NCBI GenBank assembly: GCA_036557825.1
Contig: DATBGU010000194.1
Coordinates: 1 to 64,000 of the forward strand
DNA length: 64,000 bases
From: JAJPHU01 sp036557825
GTDB taxonomy: Bacteria; Planctomycetota; Planctomycetia; Gemmatales; Gemmataceae
Direction of reading: 5' to 3'
Position 1 is the first letter of the stretch. Every line of letters starts with the position of its first letter. This document shows positions 51,293 to 60,278 of this stretch, in pieces. Both the position numbers and the translations under genes were made by a program. Under the pieces are notes generated by a model. It was not told the DNA's origin and ran no database searches. It saw only the letters and a list, made by a program, of their open reading frames with translations.

Positions 51293-53047
51293 TCATGGAG
51301 CAGGCCGCGATCCGTAAACTCGTTCGCCGGGGGGCCAACGGGTGATCGTCACGGGCAGATATTCCATGCGGCACGAGCCGTCCGGATTACGCATCGCCAA
51401 CGAATGAGCAAGCCACGATTGGTCGTCGCGAGCGGTGAAGTCGGTGCGCTGATGCGCGCCGCGCGACTCCTCGCGGCGGAGAGCGGACTGCACGATCGTC
51501 TCGGCCACGTCCAGCATGTAGGACAGTTCCAGGGCGGCGGTCAGTTCGGTGTTAAAGGTGCGGCTGTGGTCCTGGAGGGCGACAGCGCGAAAGCGTTCTT
51601 GCAGCCGGCGCAGCTTGTCGGCCGCCTCGGTCAGCGTCGAGCCGCAGCGATAAATGCCGACGCTTTGCTCCATAATCTGCTGCATCTCCTCGCGGAGCAC
51701 GGCGATGGATTCGCGGCCATCGGTCTTGTGCAGCAGTTCCCGTTCCAGCCGCCGCTGCTCGTCGAGCGCCTGGGCCAGGATGCTTGCGGGCGCTTCGGGC
51801 TGATTGGCGGCGAAGGCGGCGGCGGCCCGGCCCGCGCGAGCGCCGAACACCAAACACTCCGTCAGGGAATTGGACCCCAGCCGGTTGGCACCGTTGATGC
51901 TCACGCAGGCCGCCTCGCCCGCCGCATACAGGCCCGCCAGCGGCGTGGCGCCGTTGATGTCGGTGTGGACCCCACCCATCATGTAATGCACCACCGGCCG
52001 CACGGGAATCAGTTCCTTGACCGGATCGATATTCTGGTACTTCCGGCACAACTCGCGGACGAACGGCAGCTTGGTGCCGATGACTTTCGCGCCGAGGTGG
52101 CGCAGGTCAAGATGGACGACCGGCCCGTACGGTCCTTCGATGGTTCGGCCCTTCTCAAACTCCTTGACGAAGGCCTGCGACAGACGGTCGCGCGGCCCCA
52201 GTTCCATGCTGCGCAGGACCGGCCGAGGCTCCGGCTTGCCGAGGTTGTAATCTTGCAGGTAGCGGTAGCCGTCCTTGTTGAGCAGGTAGCCGCCTTCGGC
52301 CCGCGCCGCCTCGGTGATAAGGATGCCGGTGAACGGCAGGCCGGTGGGATGATATTGGACAAATTCCATGTCCTTGAGCGGAGCGCCGGCGCGGTAGGCC
52401 AGGGCCATGCCGTCGCCGTTCTTGATGTTGGCGTTGGTGGTGAAGGGGAAGATCCGGCCGCACCCCCCGGTACACAGGATGACGGCCTTGGCGGTGATGG
52501 CCTGGACCCGGCCCGACATCAACTCGACGGCGACGACGCCCTGGACACGGCCGTCCTCGACCAGCAGCTTGGTGACGAAGCACTCGTCATAGCGGACGAC
52601 GCGCGTGTACTTCAGCGACGTTTGAAAGAGCGTATGCAGCAGATGGAAGCCGGTCTTGTCGGCGGCGAACCAGGTGCGCTGCTTTTTCATGCCGCCGAAC
52701 GGCCGCACGGCGATCCGCCCGTCCGGTTCGCGGCTCCACGGACAACCCCAGTGTTCCAGGCGCAGCAATTCCTCGGGAGCTTCCTTGACGAAGGCTTCGA
52801 CGCTGTCCTGATCGCACAGCCAATCGCCGCCGGAGATGGTGTCGTAGGCGTGCTCGTCAATGCTGTCGTCGGGTCGGATGGCCGCCGCCGCTCCTCCCTC
52901 GGCGGACACGGTATGGCTGCGCATCGGATAGACCTTGGAAACCACGGCGATGCTCAGCCGCGGCGCGGTCTCGGCGATGGCGATGGCCGCGCGCAACCCC
53001 GCCCCGCCGCCGCCGACCAGAACAACATCGTGAGCCGATGTAATCAC
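51293..53047 (-). CDS. frdA: Fumarate reductase / succinate dehydrogenase flavoprotein subunit
   Basis: A 584-residue catalytic subunit. FAD-binding VVLVGGGGAGLRAAIA (8-23), the covalent-flavin His in MRSHTVSAEGGAAAA, the active-site segment EFVQYHPTGLP, MMGGVHTD, and RLGSNSLTECLVFG near the second FAD contact. The frdABCD arrangement with two anchors resembles E. coli quinol:fumarate reductase rather than the usual single-anchor enzyme. The complex could run as a succinate dehydrogenase in an aerobe; direction cannot be read from sequence. Confidence 0.93.
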   Translation of the reverse strand: MITSAHDVVLVGGGGAGLRAAIAIAETAPRLSIAVVSKVYPMRSHTVSAEGGAAAAIRPDDSIDEHAYDTISGGDWLCDQDSVEAFVKEAPEELLRLEHWGCPWSREPDGRIAVRPFGGMKKQRTWFAADKTGFHLLHTLFQTSLKYTRVVRYDECFVTKLLVEDGRVQGVVAVELMSGRVQAITAKAVILCTGGCGRIFPFTTNANIKNGDGMALAYRAGAPLKDMEFVQYHPTGLPFTGILITEAARAEGGYLLNKDGYRYLQDYNLGKPEPRPVLRSMELGPRDRLSQAFVKEFEKGRTIEGPYGPVVHLDLRHLGAKVIGTKLPFVRELCRKYQNIDPVKELIPVRPVVHYMMGGVHTDINGATPLAGLYAAGEAACVSINGANRLGSNSLTECLVFGARAGRAAAAFAANQPEAPASILAQALDEQRRLERELLHKTDGRESIAVLREEMQQIMEQSVGIYRCGSTLTEAADKLRRLQERFRAVALQDHSRTFNTELTAALELSYMLDVAETIVQSALRREESRGAHQRTDFTARDDQSWLAHSLAMRNPDGSCRMEYLPVTITRWPPGERVYGSRPAP

Positions 53048-53283
53048 GAAACACCCAACTATCGGGTCAGGATGGGGGAACCGAAAAACGTTGGGTCGTG
53101 GAGTGGCTAGCGGAATGAGCTAACCGCCCCAGCCCCGAACATAATCGCGTCGCTGGCGCTTTGCAAGAGGCCGGTCCAGGAAATCTCGTGACACGCTGAC
53201 AGGTTGAAGGAAATGCGATTCTTGAAGGACGCCCGATTCCTGGGAGATCGGGTCGAGGGGGATGAGGACAACTCTTGCAACGA

Positions 53284-53317
53284 GCGCCGGCCGTGGACCT
53301 CCGTAAACGGCCGGCGC
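53284..53317 (-). terminator. GC hairpin downstream of the aminotransferase
   Basis: GCGCCGGCCGT (53284-53294) pairs perfectly with ACGGCCGGCGC (53307-53317). It lies 11 bp beyond the aminotransferase stop on the minus strand. There is no T-tract, so it is either an mRNA-stabilising hairpin or a weak terminator. Confidence 0.55.
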
Positions 53318-53327
53318 GGGCCATTGC

Positions 53328-54689
53328 TCAGGCCGACCGCTCGCCAACCGCCAGGGACGCCGCGCGGTGCTCGGTCAAGACGGAATCGACGATGCGGACG
53401 GCGGTTTCGACCTGCTCCGCCGTGATGCACAGCGGCGGGCAGAAGCGGACGGCGCTCTCGCCGCAACCCAACAGCAGCAGTCCGTGACGGAAGGCCGACT
53501 GCACCACCTCATCGCGCAATGCCGAAGTGGGTTTGCCGTCTCGCCCGTCAACCAGATCCATGGCGACCATCAAGCCGAGACCGCGCACCTCGCGAATCTC
53601 CGAATGCCGTCGCTGAAGGCCAAGCAATCCCGCCTTGAGTTGTTCGCCGCGCTGGGCGGCGTTGGCGATGTAACCGCCCTCAAGCAGATCGAGGGTGGCC
53701 AGGGCGGCCCGGCAGCTGACGGGGTTGCCGCCGAAGGTGCTGGCGTGGCTGCCCGGCGGCCAATCCATGACCTCCTCACGCGAAACGATAGCCCCCAAGG
53801 GCATGCCGCTGGCGATGCCCTTGGCCAGACAGATGATGTCCGGCTCGACGTCCCAGTGTTCGACTCCATAGAGCCGGCCGGTGCGGCCCATGCCCGTCTG
53901 CACCTCGTCGGCCACCAACAGGAAACCGTGACGATCGCATAGCGCGCGCAGCGCCGGCAAGAAGCCGGCCGGCGGGACGTAATAACCGCCTTCGCCCTGA
54001 ATCGGTTCGACGAAAATGGCGGCCACTTCGTCCGGCGGCGCGATGCGCCGCAGCACCGTCTCCTCGATCTGTCGCACGCACTCGCAGCCGGCCTGCCCCG
54101 TGTCGCAGCCGTGGCAGCCGCGCGGATAGGGAACGTGGTGGATGTCCGGCACCAGCGGCGCGAAGCCGCGGCGATGGACCAGCTTCGAGCCGGACAGCGA
54201 CATCGCTCCGTAGGTCCGGCCGTGGAAAGCGCCGAAGAAGGCGATGGCACGCGAGCGGCCGGTGTGCCAGCGGGCCAGCTTCAAGGCCGCCTCCAGCGCC
54301 TCGGCGCCGCTGTTAGTGAAGAAGACGCGCTTGGGAGACGTGCCGGGTCCGCTCTCGGCCAGGCGCTGCGCCAGGTCGATTTGCGGTTGATAGTAAAAAT
54401 CGGTGCCCGACATGTGGAGCAGCTTGTGCGCCTGATCGGTGATCGCCGCGGTGACGTGGGGATGACAGTGGCCGGTGGAACAGACGGCGATGCCGGCGGT
54501 GAAATCGAGGAACAGATTGCCGTCCACGTCCTGAATGACCGCCCCGGAGCCGCGCTCGACCACCAACGGATAGATGCGCGTGTACGACGGCGAGACGTAG
54601 CGGGCATCGCGCTCCAGCAGCGCTTGCGCCTTCGGACCCGGAAGCGCGGTCTGAATCCGGGGTACGACTTCATTCTCGAAAAGCCACAT
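53328..54689 (-). CDS. Class III (omega-amino acid) aminotransferase
   Basis: A 453-residue PLP-dependent transaminase. Key regions: FTNSGAEALEAALKLARWHT, GAFHGRTYGAMSLSGSK, VEPIQGEGGYYVPP, LVADEVQTGMGRTG, and the PLP lysine in ICLAKGIASGMPLGAI. It is close to the 4-aminobutyrate/acetylornithine group. GGAGGAGG lies before the ATG at 54689. With the aldehyde dehydrogenase 0.8 kb upstream on the same strand it suggests an amino-to-aldehyde-to-acid pathway (GABA-, lysine- or ornithine-like); the exact substrate is not fixed. Confidence 0.85.
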   Translation of the reverse strand: MWLFENEVVPRIQTALPGPKAQALLERDARYVSPSYTRIYPLVVERGSGAVIQDVDGNLFLDFTAGIAVCSTGHCHPHVTAAITDQAHKLLHMSGTDFYYQPQIDLAQRLAESGPGTSPKRVFFTNSGAEALEAALKLARWHTGRSRAIAFFGAFHGRTYGAMSLSGSKLVHRRGFAPLVPDIHHVPYPRGCHGCDTGQAGCECVRQIEETVLRRIAPPDEVAAIFVEPIQGEGGYYVPPAGFLPALRALCDRHGFLLVADEVQTGMGRTGRLYGVEHWDVEPDIICLAKGIASGMPLGAIVSREEVMDWPPGSHASTFGGNPVSCRAALATLDLLEGGYIANAAQRGEQLKAGLLGLQRRHSEIREVRGLGLMVAMDLVDGRDGKPTSALRDEVVQSAFRHGLLLLGCGESAVRFCPPLCITAEQVETAVRIVDSVLTEHRAASLAVGERSA

Positions 54690-54732
54690 CAGGTGATCCT
54701 CCTCCGGGGAACTCGTTCTTCGTCCGCTCGAT

Positions 54733-55065
54733 TTACGTGATTGCCAACGCCAAGCGCAAACGGGCCTGGACTTCCTGCCAATCTTTCGCTGACAAGTGGC
54801 CGATGGGCGGAGACAGAAGACCGGCGGGTGCGGTGACGATGAAAGCCCGAAACGCCGATTGTTTGTGCAATCCGGCCGCAGCCCAGTCTTGAAGAACATA
54901 ATCGGTCGGCCCCGTGGCGCTGGCGAGGTCCGTCGTCAGGAGCGCGAGTATCAAATCGGGCCGAGACGAGTGATAGAGGGCGCTGGAAACGACGACTGCG
55001 GGCCGCCGCTTCGTTCGGACTACTCCGGGGAAATTGTAAATCGCCATATCGCCGGGATTGGCCAT
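54733..55065 (-). CDS. MazF/PemK-like toxin
   Basis: A 110-residue protein of the MazF/PemK fold: GDMAIYNFPGVVRTKRRPAV, then VVVSSALYHSSRPDLILALL. Family members are mRNA-cleaving toxins. AGGAGG lies before ATG at 55065. It is preceded by a gene for a small acidic protein (55091-55402), the expected antitoxin, with 25 bp between. The pair lies between the aminotransferase and aldehyde dehydrogenase genes. Confidence 0.75.
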   Translation of the reverse strand: MANPGDMAIYNFPGVVRTKRRPAVVVSSALYHSSRPDLILALLTTDLASATGPTDYVLQDWAAAGLHKQSAFRAFIVTAPAGLLSPPIGHLSAKDWQEVQARLRLALAIT

Positions 55066-55090
55066 GTCCACCTCCTGTCGGAGCCCGCGC

Positions 55091-55402
55091 CTACTCGTTC
55101 GCGGGACCAAGGTCGATTGCGTGGCGTCGGAGCATAGACGATCCTGAACGCAGAGGCGGTTTTGAATCCTTGGACTGGTTCTCTTGGTCTTCTTCGTACG
55201 GCATCGCTTCGTCAGCGTAACGAAGACATGCCGCTGTCGCGTCGCGCATGTCTTCCTCAGTCCAAGAGTCCGACTCATCCACTTCTAGCGGAGACTTGTA
55301 TCGTACTTTTAAGAAGAGCGTGAAGTCTCTCACTTGACGGACTTGCTCCGGATCCATGTTCTGGAGCAGTTTCAGAATTTCTTGTTGTTCGGTCGTTGAC
55401 AT
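55091..55402 (-). CDS. Probable antitoxin partner
   Basis: A 103-residue protein. The N-terminal half is helical (STTEQQEILKLLQNMDPEQV, then RQVRDFTLFLKVRY), as in antitoxin-type small proteins; the middle is acidic (EVDESDSWTEEDMRD) and the C-terminus basic. TTGGAGG lies six bases before ATG. The order antitoxin-toxin on one strand fits a type II module. The family is not certain. Confidence 0.65.
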   Translation of the reverse strand: MSTTEQQEILKLLQNMDPEQVRQVRDFTLFLKVRYKSPLEVDESDSWTEEDMRDATAACLRYADEAMPYEEDQENQSKDSKPPLRSGSSMLRRHAIDLGPANE

Positions 55403-55453
55403 CGGTTTACCTCCAAGGAACCCGTAGGGATTCTTGACTTTTCTCTCCTAATC

Positions 55454-56968
55454 TTATCTTGCCGGCCCGCCCTCGATATCGGTGGTTAGTCCTTGCGCCA
55501 TTTTGACCTCGGTGCCGTGGTTGACCGTCCAGGCCGTCTTGTGCGTCACCGTCTCGATCAGGCCCGCGGCGGAAGGATGGCCGTTGCCGCTCTTCTTGAC
55601 GCCGCCAAAGGGCAGATGCACCTCGGCGCCGATGCACGGCAGATTGACGTACCCCATGCCGTACTCGCACTCGTCGCGAAACATCCGCATGGCCCGATAG
55701 TCCTCCGTCACCACCGCCATCGACAGTCCATACGGCGTGTCGTTGTAGATGCGCACCGCGTCCTCGTTGCTCTTGAACGGCACCAGCGCCAGATGCGGTC
55801 CGAACACCTCCTCGCGCAGCACGCGCACGCCGGGGCGATGCTCCATGCGGTAGACGAACGGCGACAGATAGCATCCAGCGGCGTGCTCGCCGCCGCTCAT
55901 GCGTCCGCCGTCGAGCAGCACCGCGGCGCCTTCCGCGCGGGCCAGCGCGTTGTAGCGCTCGATCTTCTCGACCGCGCCGCGATGGATCACCGGGCCGGTG
56001 AAGTTGGCCGCGTTCAACGGATCGCCGATGCGCAGGCGCTTCGCTGCCGATACGAGCTTCTCGGCGAAACGGTCGAAGATGGATTCGGCGATCAGGATGC
56101 GCCCGGCCGACACGCAGCGCTGGCCGCTGGTCTTGAATCCACTGACGAGGGCGCAGTTCACGGCCAGGTCCAGCCGGGCGTCGGCGCAGACGATCACCGC
56201 GCTCTTGCTGCCCATTTCGCAGGCCACGATGCGGTCGTAATGCTCGGCCGATAGCTGCTGAATGCGATGGCCCACGTCGTAACTGCCGGTGAACAGCACG
56301 ACGTTGACCCCTGGATCGCGGACGAGCGCTTCGCCGGTCTCGGCCTCGCCGTGAACGAGATTGATCGTGCCGGCGGGGAAGCCGGCCTCCTCGAACAGTT
56401 CGGTCAACCGCTGGCCAATGGCTGGCGTGTCCTCGGAGGGCTTGAAAACGACGGTATTGCCTTCGAGGAGGCTCGGCCCAAGCATCCACAACGGCACCGC
56501 GAAGGGGAAGTTCCACGGTGTGATGACGGCGACGACGCCCCACGGCTTGCGGCGCATAAAGGCGTCCTTCTCCGCGATCTCCGAGGCCAGCACCTCGCCA
56601 ATCGGCATGCGTCCCGTACCGAAGACGTACTGGATCATGTGCAGGCCTTCGATGACCTCGGCCCGACACTCGCTGACGACCTTGCCGCATTCGCGGGCCA
56701 TCAGCCGCGCTAAGTTGTCGGCCTCGCGCTTGACGAGCTGGGCGAGGTTGTCGAACAGTTCGGCCCGGTGGATGCGGCTGGCGCGCCGCCAGGCGGGGAA
56801 GGCGTTGCGGGCGGAGGCGACAGCCGACCGCGCTTCCTCGGCGCTGCTGGTCGGAAAGGCGCCCAGCACCTCGCTTTCGCGCGCGGGGCTGCGGCTCTCG
56901 AAACGCGCTCCGTTGGCGGATTGCCAGCGTCCGGCGATGAAATTGCGTCCGGTGATGGTGGCGGACAT
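55454..56968 (-). CDS. NAD(P)-dependent aldehyde dehydrogenase
   Basis: 504 residues, normal length. Core motifs: VITPWNFPFAVPLWMLGPSL, FTGSYDVGHRI, the general-base Glu in VACEMGSKSA (usual form ELGGK), the nucleophile Cys in SGQRCVSAGRI, and EEVFGPHLALVPF. GGAGG lies nine bases before ATG. Probably oxidises the semialdehyde made by the class III aminotransferase encoded on the same strand downstream. Confidence 0.9.
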   Translation of the reverse strand: MSATITGRNFIAGRWQSANGARFESRSPARESEVLGAFPTSSAEEARSAVASARNAFPAWRRASRIHRAELFDNLAQLVKREADNLARLMARECGKVVSECRAEVIEGLHMIQYVFGTGRMPIGEVLASEIAEKDAFMRRKPWGVVAVITPWNFPFAVPLWMLGPSLLEGNTVVFKPSEDTPAIGQRLTELFEEAGFPAGTINLVHGEAETGEALVRDPGVNVVLFTGSYDVGHRIQQLSAEHYDRIVACEMGSKSAVIVCADARLDLAVNCALVSGFKTSGQRCVSAGRILIAESIFDRFAEKLVSAAKRLRIGDPLNAANFTGPVIHRGAVEKIERYNALARAEGAAVLLDGGRMSGGEHAAGCYLSPFVYRMEHRPGVRVLREEVFGPHLALVPFKSNEDAVRIYNDTPYGLSMAVVTEDYRAMRMFRDECEYGMGYVNLPCIGAEVHLPFGGVKKSGNGHPSAAGLIETVTHKTAWTVNHGTEVKMAQGLTTDIEGGPAR

Positions 56969-57138
56969 GGTGTGGATCCTCCAGAAGAAATTAGACACCC
57001 GGCGGGACGCCGGACGATCGTGCCGAAGGGGTGATGGACTGGAGATGAAATTCGCTGGCTCGATCGCTCGGATAGTATTATATCGGAAAGGGCGATCCCA
57101 CCGCAATTCGACCACGCCCAAAAGTGAGGAGACAAGTC

Positions 57139-57636
57139 ATGTGGACAGCACTGATGGTGAGCCTGGTTCTCGCCGCTCCACCGGGGTCGAAGGACGAAAA
57201 GGACCGCGACCTGAAAATCCTGGCTCGCGGCGCCTGGCCGGTGCGGCATGAGAAGCCAACACAACTCGTCCTCCGCAACGCCGAGGAGTTGGCGCTGGCG
57301 CACGGCGTCGCACCCAAGGACGCCAAGGAGAAGCGCTTTCAGGCGGACGTCACCGCGGACGTGGTTTCGCTTCTGAAAGTGAAGGCCATCGACTGGGACA
57401 AGCAAATGCTCGTCGTGGTGACGGCCGGAATGAAACGCACCGGCGGTTATCGCGTCGAGATCCTCTCCCTGCCGGTGAAGGACGGAACGCTGACGGTGCG
57501 CTGGAAGCTCCACAGTCCCGCGCCGGGAGACATCGTCACTCAGGCGATCACCTATCCGGCGGAGATGGTCCTGGTGGAGCGCGTTGCCGCCGTGAAATTT
57601 GATCCGCCCGCCAAGGCAGAGGGCAAGGACAAGTAA
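57139..57636 (+). CDS. Exported PrcB-C-terminal-domain-like protein
   Basis: A 165-residue protein with a short signal peptide (TALMVSLVLAAPPGSK). The body ends in a PrcB-like domain: QMLVVVTAGMKRTGGYRVEI, then HSPAPGDIVTQAITYPAEMV. That domain is found in protease-complex subunits of spirochaetes and in many small exported proteins. GAGGAG lies eight bases before ATG. Divergent from the aldehyde dehydrogenase. Confidence 0.75.
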   Translation: MWTALMVSLVLAAPPGSKDEKDRDLKILARGAWPVRHEKPTQLVLRNAEELALAHGVAPKDAKEKRFQADVTADVVSLLKVKAIDWDKQMLVVVTAGMKRTGGYRVEILSLPVKDGTLTVRWKLHSPAPGDIVTQAITYPAEMVLVERVAAVKFDPPAKAEGKDK

Positions 57637-57645
57637 CGCTTTGTT

Positions 57646-58011
57646 TCAGAACCGCACTTCTTCGGCGAAGCGCTCGGCCGAGGGCAGCGACTCCCACACT
57701 TTTTCGAGGTCCATGTGCGGCTGAAGCACCGGCTTGCCGCGCCACAGGAAATGTTCGCGGGCGCGGTGCTCGAGGCTGGTCAGGACGGCCTTGAAGCACG
57801 TCTGCACGATCTGCCCCACCATCTGTCCCGACGGCAGCAGCCACTTGCGGCCGCGCTGCTCCTCGACGACGCCCGACATCACGTCCGGCTCGTTGTAGTA
57901 GACTTGCACATAGACATGGTCGCCGAGCGGCTCCACCGCGAACGAGTAACCGGGGAACTTCAGTTCCTCGACGATCCGGCGGACACGGCCCAATTCATCC
58001 GAGTTGTTCAT
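57646..58011 (-). CDS. Conserved hypothetical protein
   Basis: A 121-residue protein with alpha/beta character (GRVRRIVEELKFPGYSFAVE, then HVYVQVYYNEPDVMSG). GGAGG lies nine bases before ATG. I know similar planctomycete proteins only as uncharacterised. Convergent with the PrcB-like gene. Confidence 0.75.
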   Translation of the reverse strand: MNNSDELGRVRRIVEELKFPGYSFAVEPLGDHVYVQVYYNEPDVMSGVVEEQRGRKWLLPSGQMVGQIVQTCFKAVLTSLEHRAREHFLWRGKPVLQPHMDLEKVWESLPSAERFAEEVRF

Positions 58012-58103
58012 GGTTGACAGCCTCCGAATGAGAGATCGATCGTCCCTCCAATAGGTTATTCGTCGGCAAGGATGCAAGTTTTCTCGCTTCAGGAGCGTTT
58101 GCC

Positions 58104-58511
58104 GTGGGGAAGAACCAAACGGGTCTGGTCGTTGTGCTGCGAATCCTCGGGAGTGTGGATTTGCTCGCTCTGCTGGCCGTGTTTTTGCCGCTGGACTGGA
58201 TGGCGCGGGCGCATGCCTGGCTCGGCCTGGGCGAGTTGCCGCGCGAGCCGATCGTCGGCTACCTGACACGCTCGGCCTCCGCGCTGTACGCTCTGCACGG
58301 GGCCATGATTTTGTTCATCTCTTTCGACACGCGCCGTTATGCCCGGCTTATCACCTTCCTGGCCGTCGTTGCCCTGGTTCACGGCGTCGTCATGCTCGGC
58401 ATCGATCTGGGGGTGGGGATGCCCGTTTGGTGGACGCTGCTCGAAGGGCCCGCCTTCGCCGGCACGGGAGCGCTCGTGCTGCTCATCCAGTGGAAGGAAG
58501 GACGTGGCTGA
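58104..58511 (+). CDS. Small four-helix membrane protein
   Basis: A 135-residue protein starting at GTG with AGGAG eight bases upstream. Four hydrophobic segments: VVVLRILGSVDLLALLAVFL, SASALYALHGAMILFISF, LITFLAVVALVHGVVMLGI, and PAFAGTGALVLLIQW. It resembles uncharacterised planctomycete membrane proteins. Confidence 0.75.
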   Translation: MGKNQTGLVVVLRILGSVDLLALLAVFLPLDWMARAHAWLGLGELPREPIVGYLTRSASALYALHGAMILFISFDTRRYARLITFLAVVALVHGVVMLGIDLGVGMPVWWTLLEGPAFAGTGALVLLIQWKEGRG

Positions 58512-58525
58512 GGAAGCAAGCGACG

Positions 58526-58783
58526 TCACGTTGTCGGTTGCTGGGGGGAAACAGGGATCGGTTCGAGACGGACGATATGCACCAAGGACACGACCTCGTA
58601 GCGATCGAAGTAGGGATCGGTTTCCGGAACGCGCAGCCCAATGAGGACGACTCGCTTGCCGATCCAAAGAAGAGGTCGGTCCTTGTCCGTGATGTCGTAC
58701 GTTTTGCCGGTCGTGGTCACGATGCGAAACGGTTGGAATGGTTCCTTTTTCAATTCGGATTCCAAATCCTGGGGAGCCATCAT
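58526..58783 (-). CDS. Conserved small hypothetical protein
   Basis: An 85-residue protein with GAGGAG nine bases before ATG. It has the conserved core FQPFRIVTTTGKTYDITDKD, then LLWIGKRVVLIGL, then VVSLVHIVRLEP, a compact beta-rich domain widespread in planctomycetes without known function. It follows the DUF1501 gene by 23 bp, so it may share its transcript. Confidence 0.75.
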   Translation of the reverse strand: MMAPQDLESELKKEPFQPFRIVTTTGKTYDITDKDRPLLWIGKRVVLIGLRVPETDPYFDRYEVVSLVHIVRLEPIPVSPQQPTT

Positions 58784-58806
58784 GATTGCTGCTCCTCTGG
58801 GGCAAA

Positions 58807-60198
58807 TCAGGCCAGAATCTCGTGGACCACTTCGCCATGCACGTCCGTCAGACGGAAATCGCGGCCGCTGTAGCGGAACGTCAGCCGTTCGTGATCGATG
58901 CCGAGCAGGTGCAGGATCGTCGCGTGCAGATCGTGGACGTGGACTTTTTTCTCCACCGCCGTGCCGCCGAATTCGTCGGTGGCGCCGTGGACATGGCCGC
59001 CCTTGACGCCACCGCCGGCCAGCCACATCGAGAAGCCCTTACTGTTGTGATCGCGGCCTTTGCTGCCCTGCGACGCCGGCGTGCGGCCGAACTCGCCGCC
59101 CCAAATCACCAGCGTCTCATCGAGCAGGCCGCTCGACTTCAGATCCTTTAACAGCGCGGCGATCGGCTGGTCGGATTGGCGGGCGTGGTTGCGGTGATTG
59201 AGGATGTCGCCGTGATCGTCCCACGGTTGGCCATTGCCGTAGTAAATCTGCGTCATGCGCACGCCGCGCTCGGCGAGGCGGCGCGCGACGAGGCAGGCGC
59301 TGGCGAAAGCGCCGTCGCCGTAGCGTTTCCGCGTCTGGGTCGTCTCACGCGTCAGGTCGAACGCCTCCTGCGCCTCGGTCTGCATTCGGAAGGCCATCTC
59401 CAGCGAGGCGATGCGGGCCTCAAGCTGATCGTCGCCACCCCTCTGCTGCAAGTGGGCGGCGTTCATCTGCTGGAGAAGGTCGAGCTGGCGGCGCTGGCTG
59501 TCACGCGGCAGGTGGCGGTTGGCGACGTGCTCGATGACGCTCTTGGGATCGACGCGCGAGTTGTTGATGTGCGTGCCTTGATAGATGCCGGGCAGGAAAC
59601 TGTTGCTCCACAGCTGGGGGCCGACCACCGGCTTGCCCGGACAGAGGACGACGTAGCCGGGCAGGTTCTGGTTCTCCGAGCCGAGTCCGTAGCTGAGCCA
59701 CGAACCCATGCTCGGCCGGGTCGGCTGCGTCTCGCCGGAGTTCATCATCAACAGCGAGGGTTCATGATTGGGCGTGTTGGTGTGCATCGAGCGGATGACG
59801 CAGATGTCGTCGATGCAGCCGGCGACGTGCGGATATAACTCGCTGACCTCGATGCCGCTCTGACCGTACTTCTGGAACTTGAACGGCGACGGCAGCAGTT
59901 TCCCCGCCGCCTTTTGGCGCGTCGTGCCCTCCTTCGACTGGCCCGCGTATTTCGCCAGCGCCGGCTTGGGATCGAAGGTATCGACCTGCGAGGGTCCGCC
60001 GTTCATGAACAGAAAGATGACGCGCTTCGCTCGCGCCGGGAAATGCGGCGCTTTCGGGGCCAACGGATTGCTCGATCCCGCCGCCCGCGCCGTCGAAGCG
60101 AGCAATCCTTCTCCGGCAAGCACGCTGGCGAGTCCCAGCGCGCCGAAGCCGTTACCCAGACTGCACAGCATTTGCCGGCGGTTTATGAAAGAGTGCAT
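58807..60198 (-). CDS. DUF1501 exported protein
   Basis: A 463-residue protein with a Tat-type signal (INRRQMLCSLGNGFGALGLA) and the DUF1501 alkaline-phosphatase-like fold: VIFLFMNGGPSQVDTFDPKP, then VIWGGEFGRTPASQ near the end and HLLGIDHERLTFRYSGRDFR at the C-terminus. It is always paired with a DUF1549/DUF1553 cytochrome gene in planctomycetes, as here. Thought to act in extracytoplasmic sulfated-polymer breakdown, but unproven. The start at 60198 has AGGGA nine bases upstream. Confidence 0.9.
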   Translation of the reverse strand: MHSFINRRQMLCSLGNGFGALGLASVLAGEGLLASTARAAGSSNPLAPKAPHFPARAKRVIFLFMNGGPSQVDTFDPKPALAKYAGQSKEGTTRQKAAGKLLPSPFKFQKYGQSGIEVSELYPHVAGCIDDICVIRSMHTNTPNHEPSLLMMNSGETQPTRPSMGSWLSYGLGSENQNLPGYVVLCPGKPVVGPQLWSNSFLPGIYQGTHINNSRVDPKSVIEHVANRHLPRDSQRRQLDLLQQMNAAHLQQRGGDDQLEARIASLEMAFRMQTEAQEAFDLTRETTQTRKRYGDGAFASACLVARRLAERGVRMTQIYYGNGQPWDDHGDILNHRNHARQSDQPIAALLKDLKSSGLLDETLVIWGGEFGRTPASQGSKGRDHNSKGFSMWLAGGGVKGGHVHGATDEFGGTAVEKKVHVHDLHATILHLLGIDHERLTFRYSGRDFRLTDVHGEVVHEILA

Positions 60199-60217
60199 GA
60201 TTGACATTCCCTGCTGA

Positions 60218-60278
60218 GTTGGTAGGTGCCGCGAGCCGAGCGGCACTTCGGGTCCGGCTCGGCTCGCCGGACCTACAA
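60218..60278. repeat. Intergenic hairpin between the DUF1553 and DUF1501 genes
   Basis: GTAGGTGCCGCGAGCCGAGC (from 60222) pairs with the sequence ending GGCTCGCCGGACCTAC (60276); the outer and middle parts of the stem are complementary with compensating differences. It probably tunes expression of the two genes rather than ending the transcript. Confidence 0.7.

Noticed and set aside
50055..51374. A 439-codon minus-strand frame across frdB and frdC
   Set aside because: Only the part from 50471 down (frdC) is real; the upstream part overlaps frdB out of frame.
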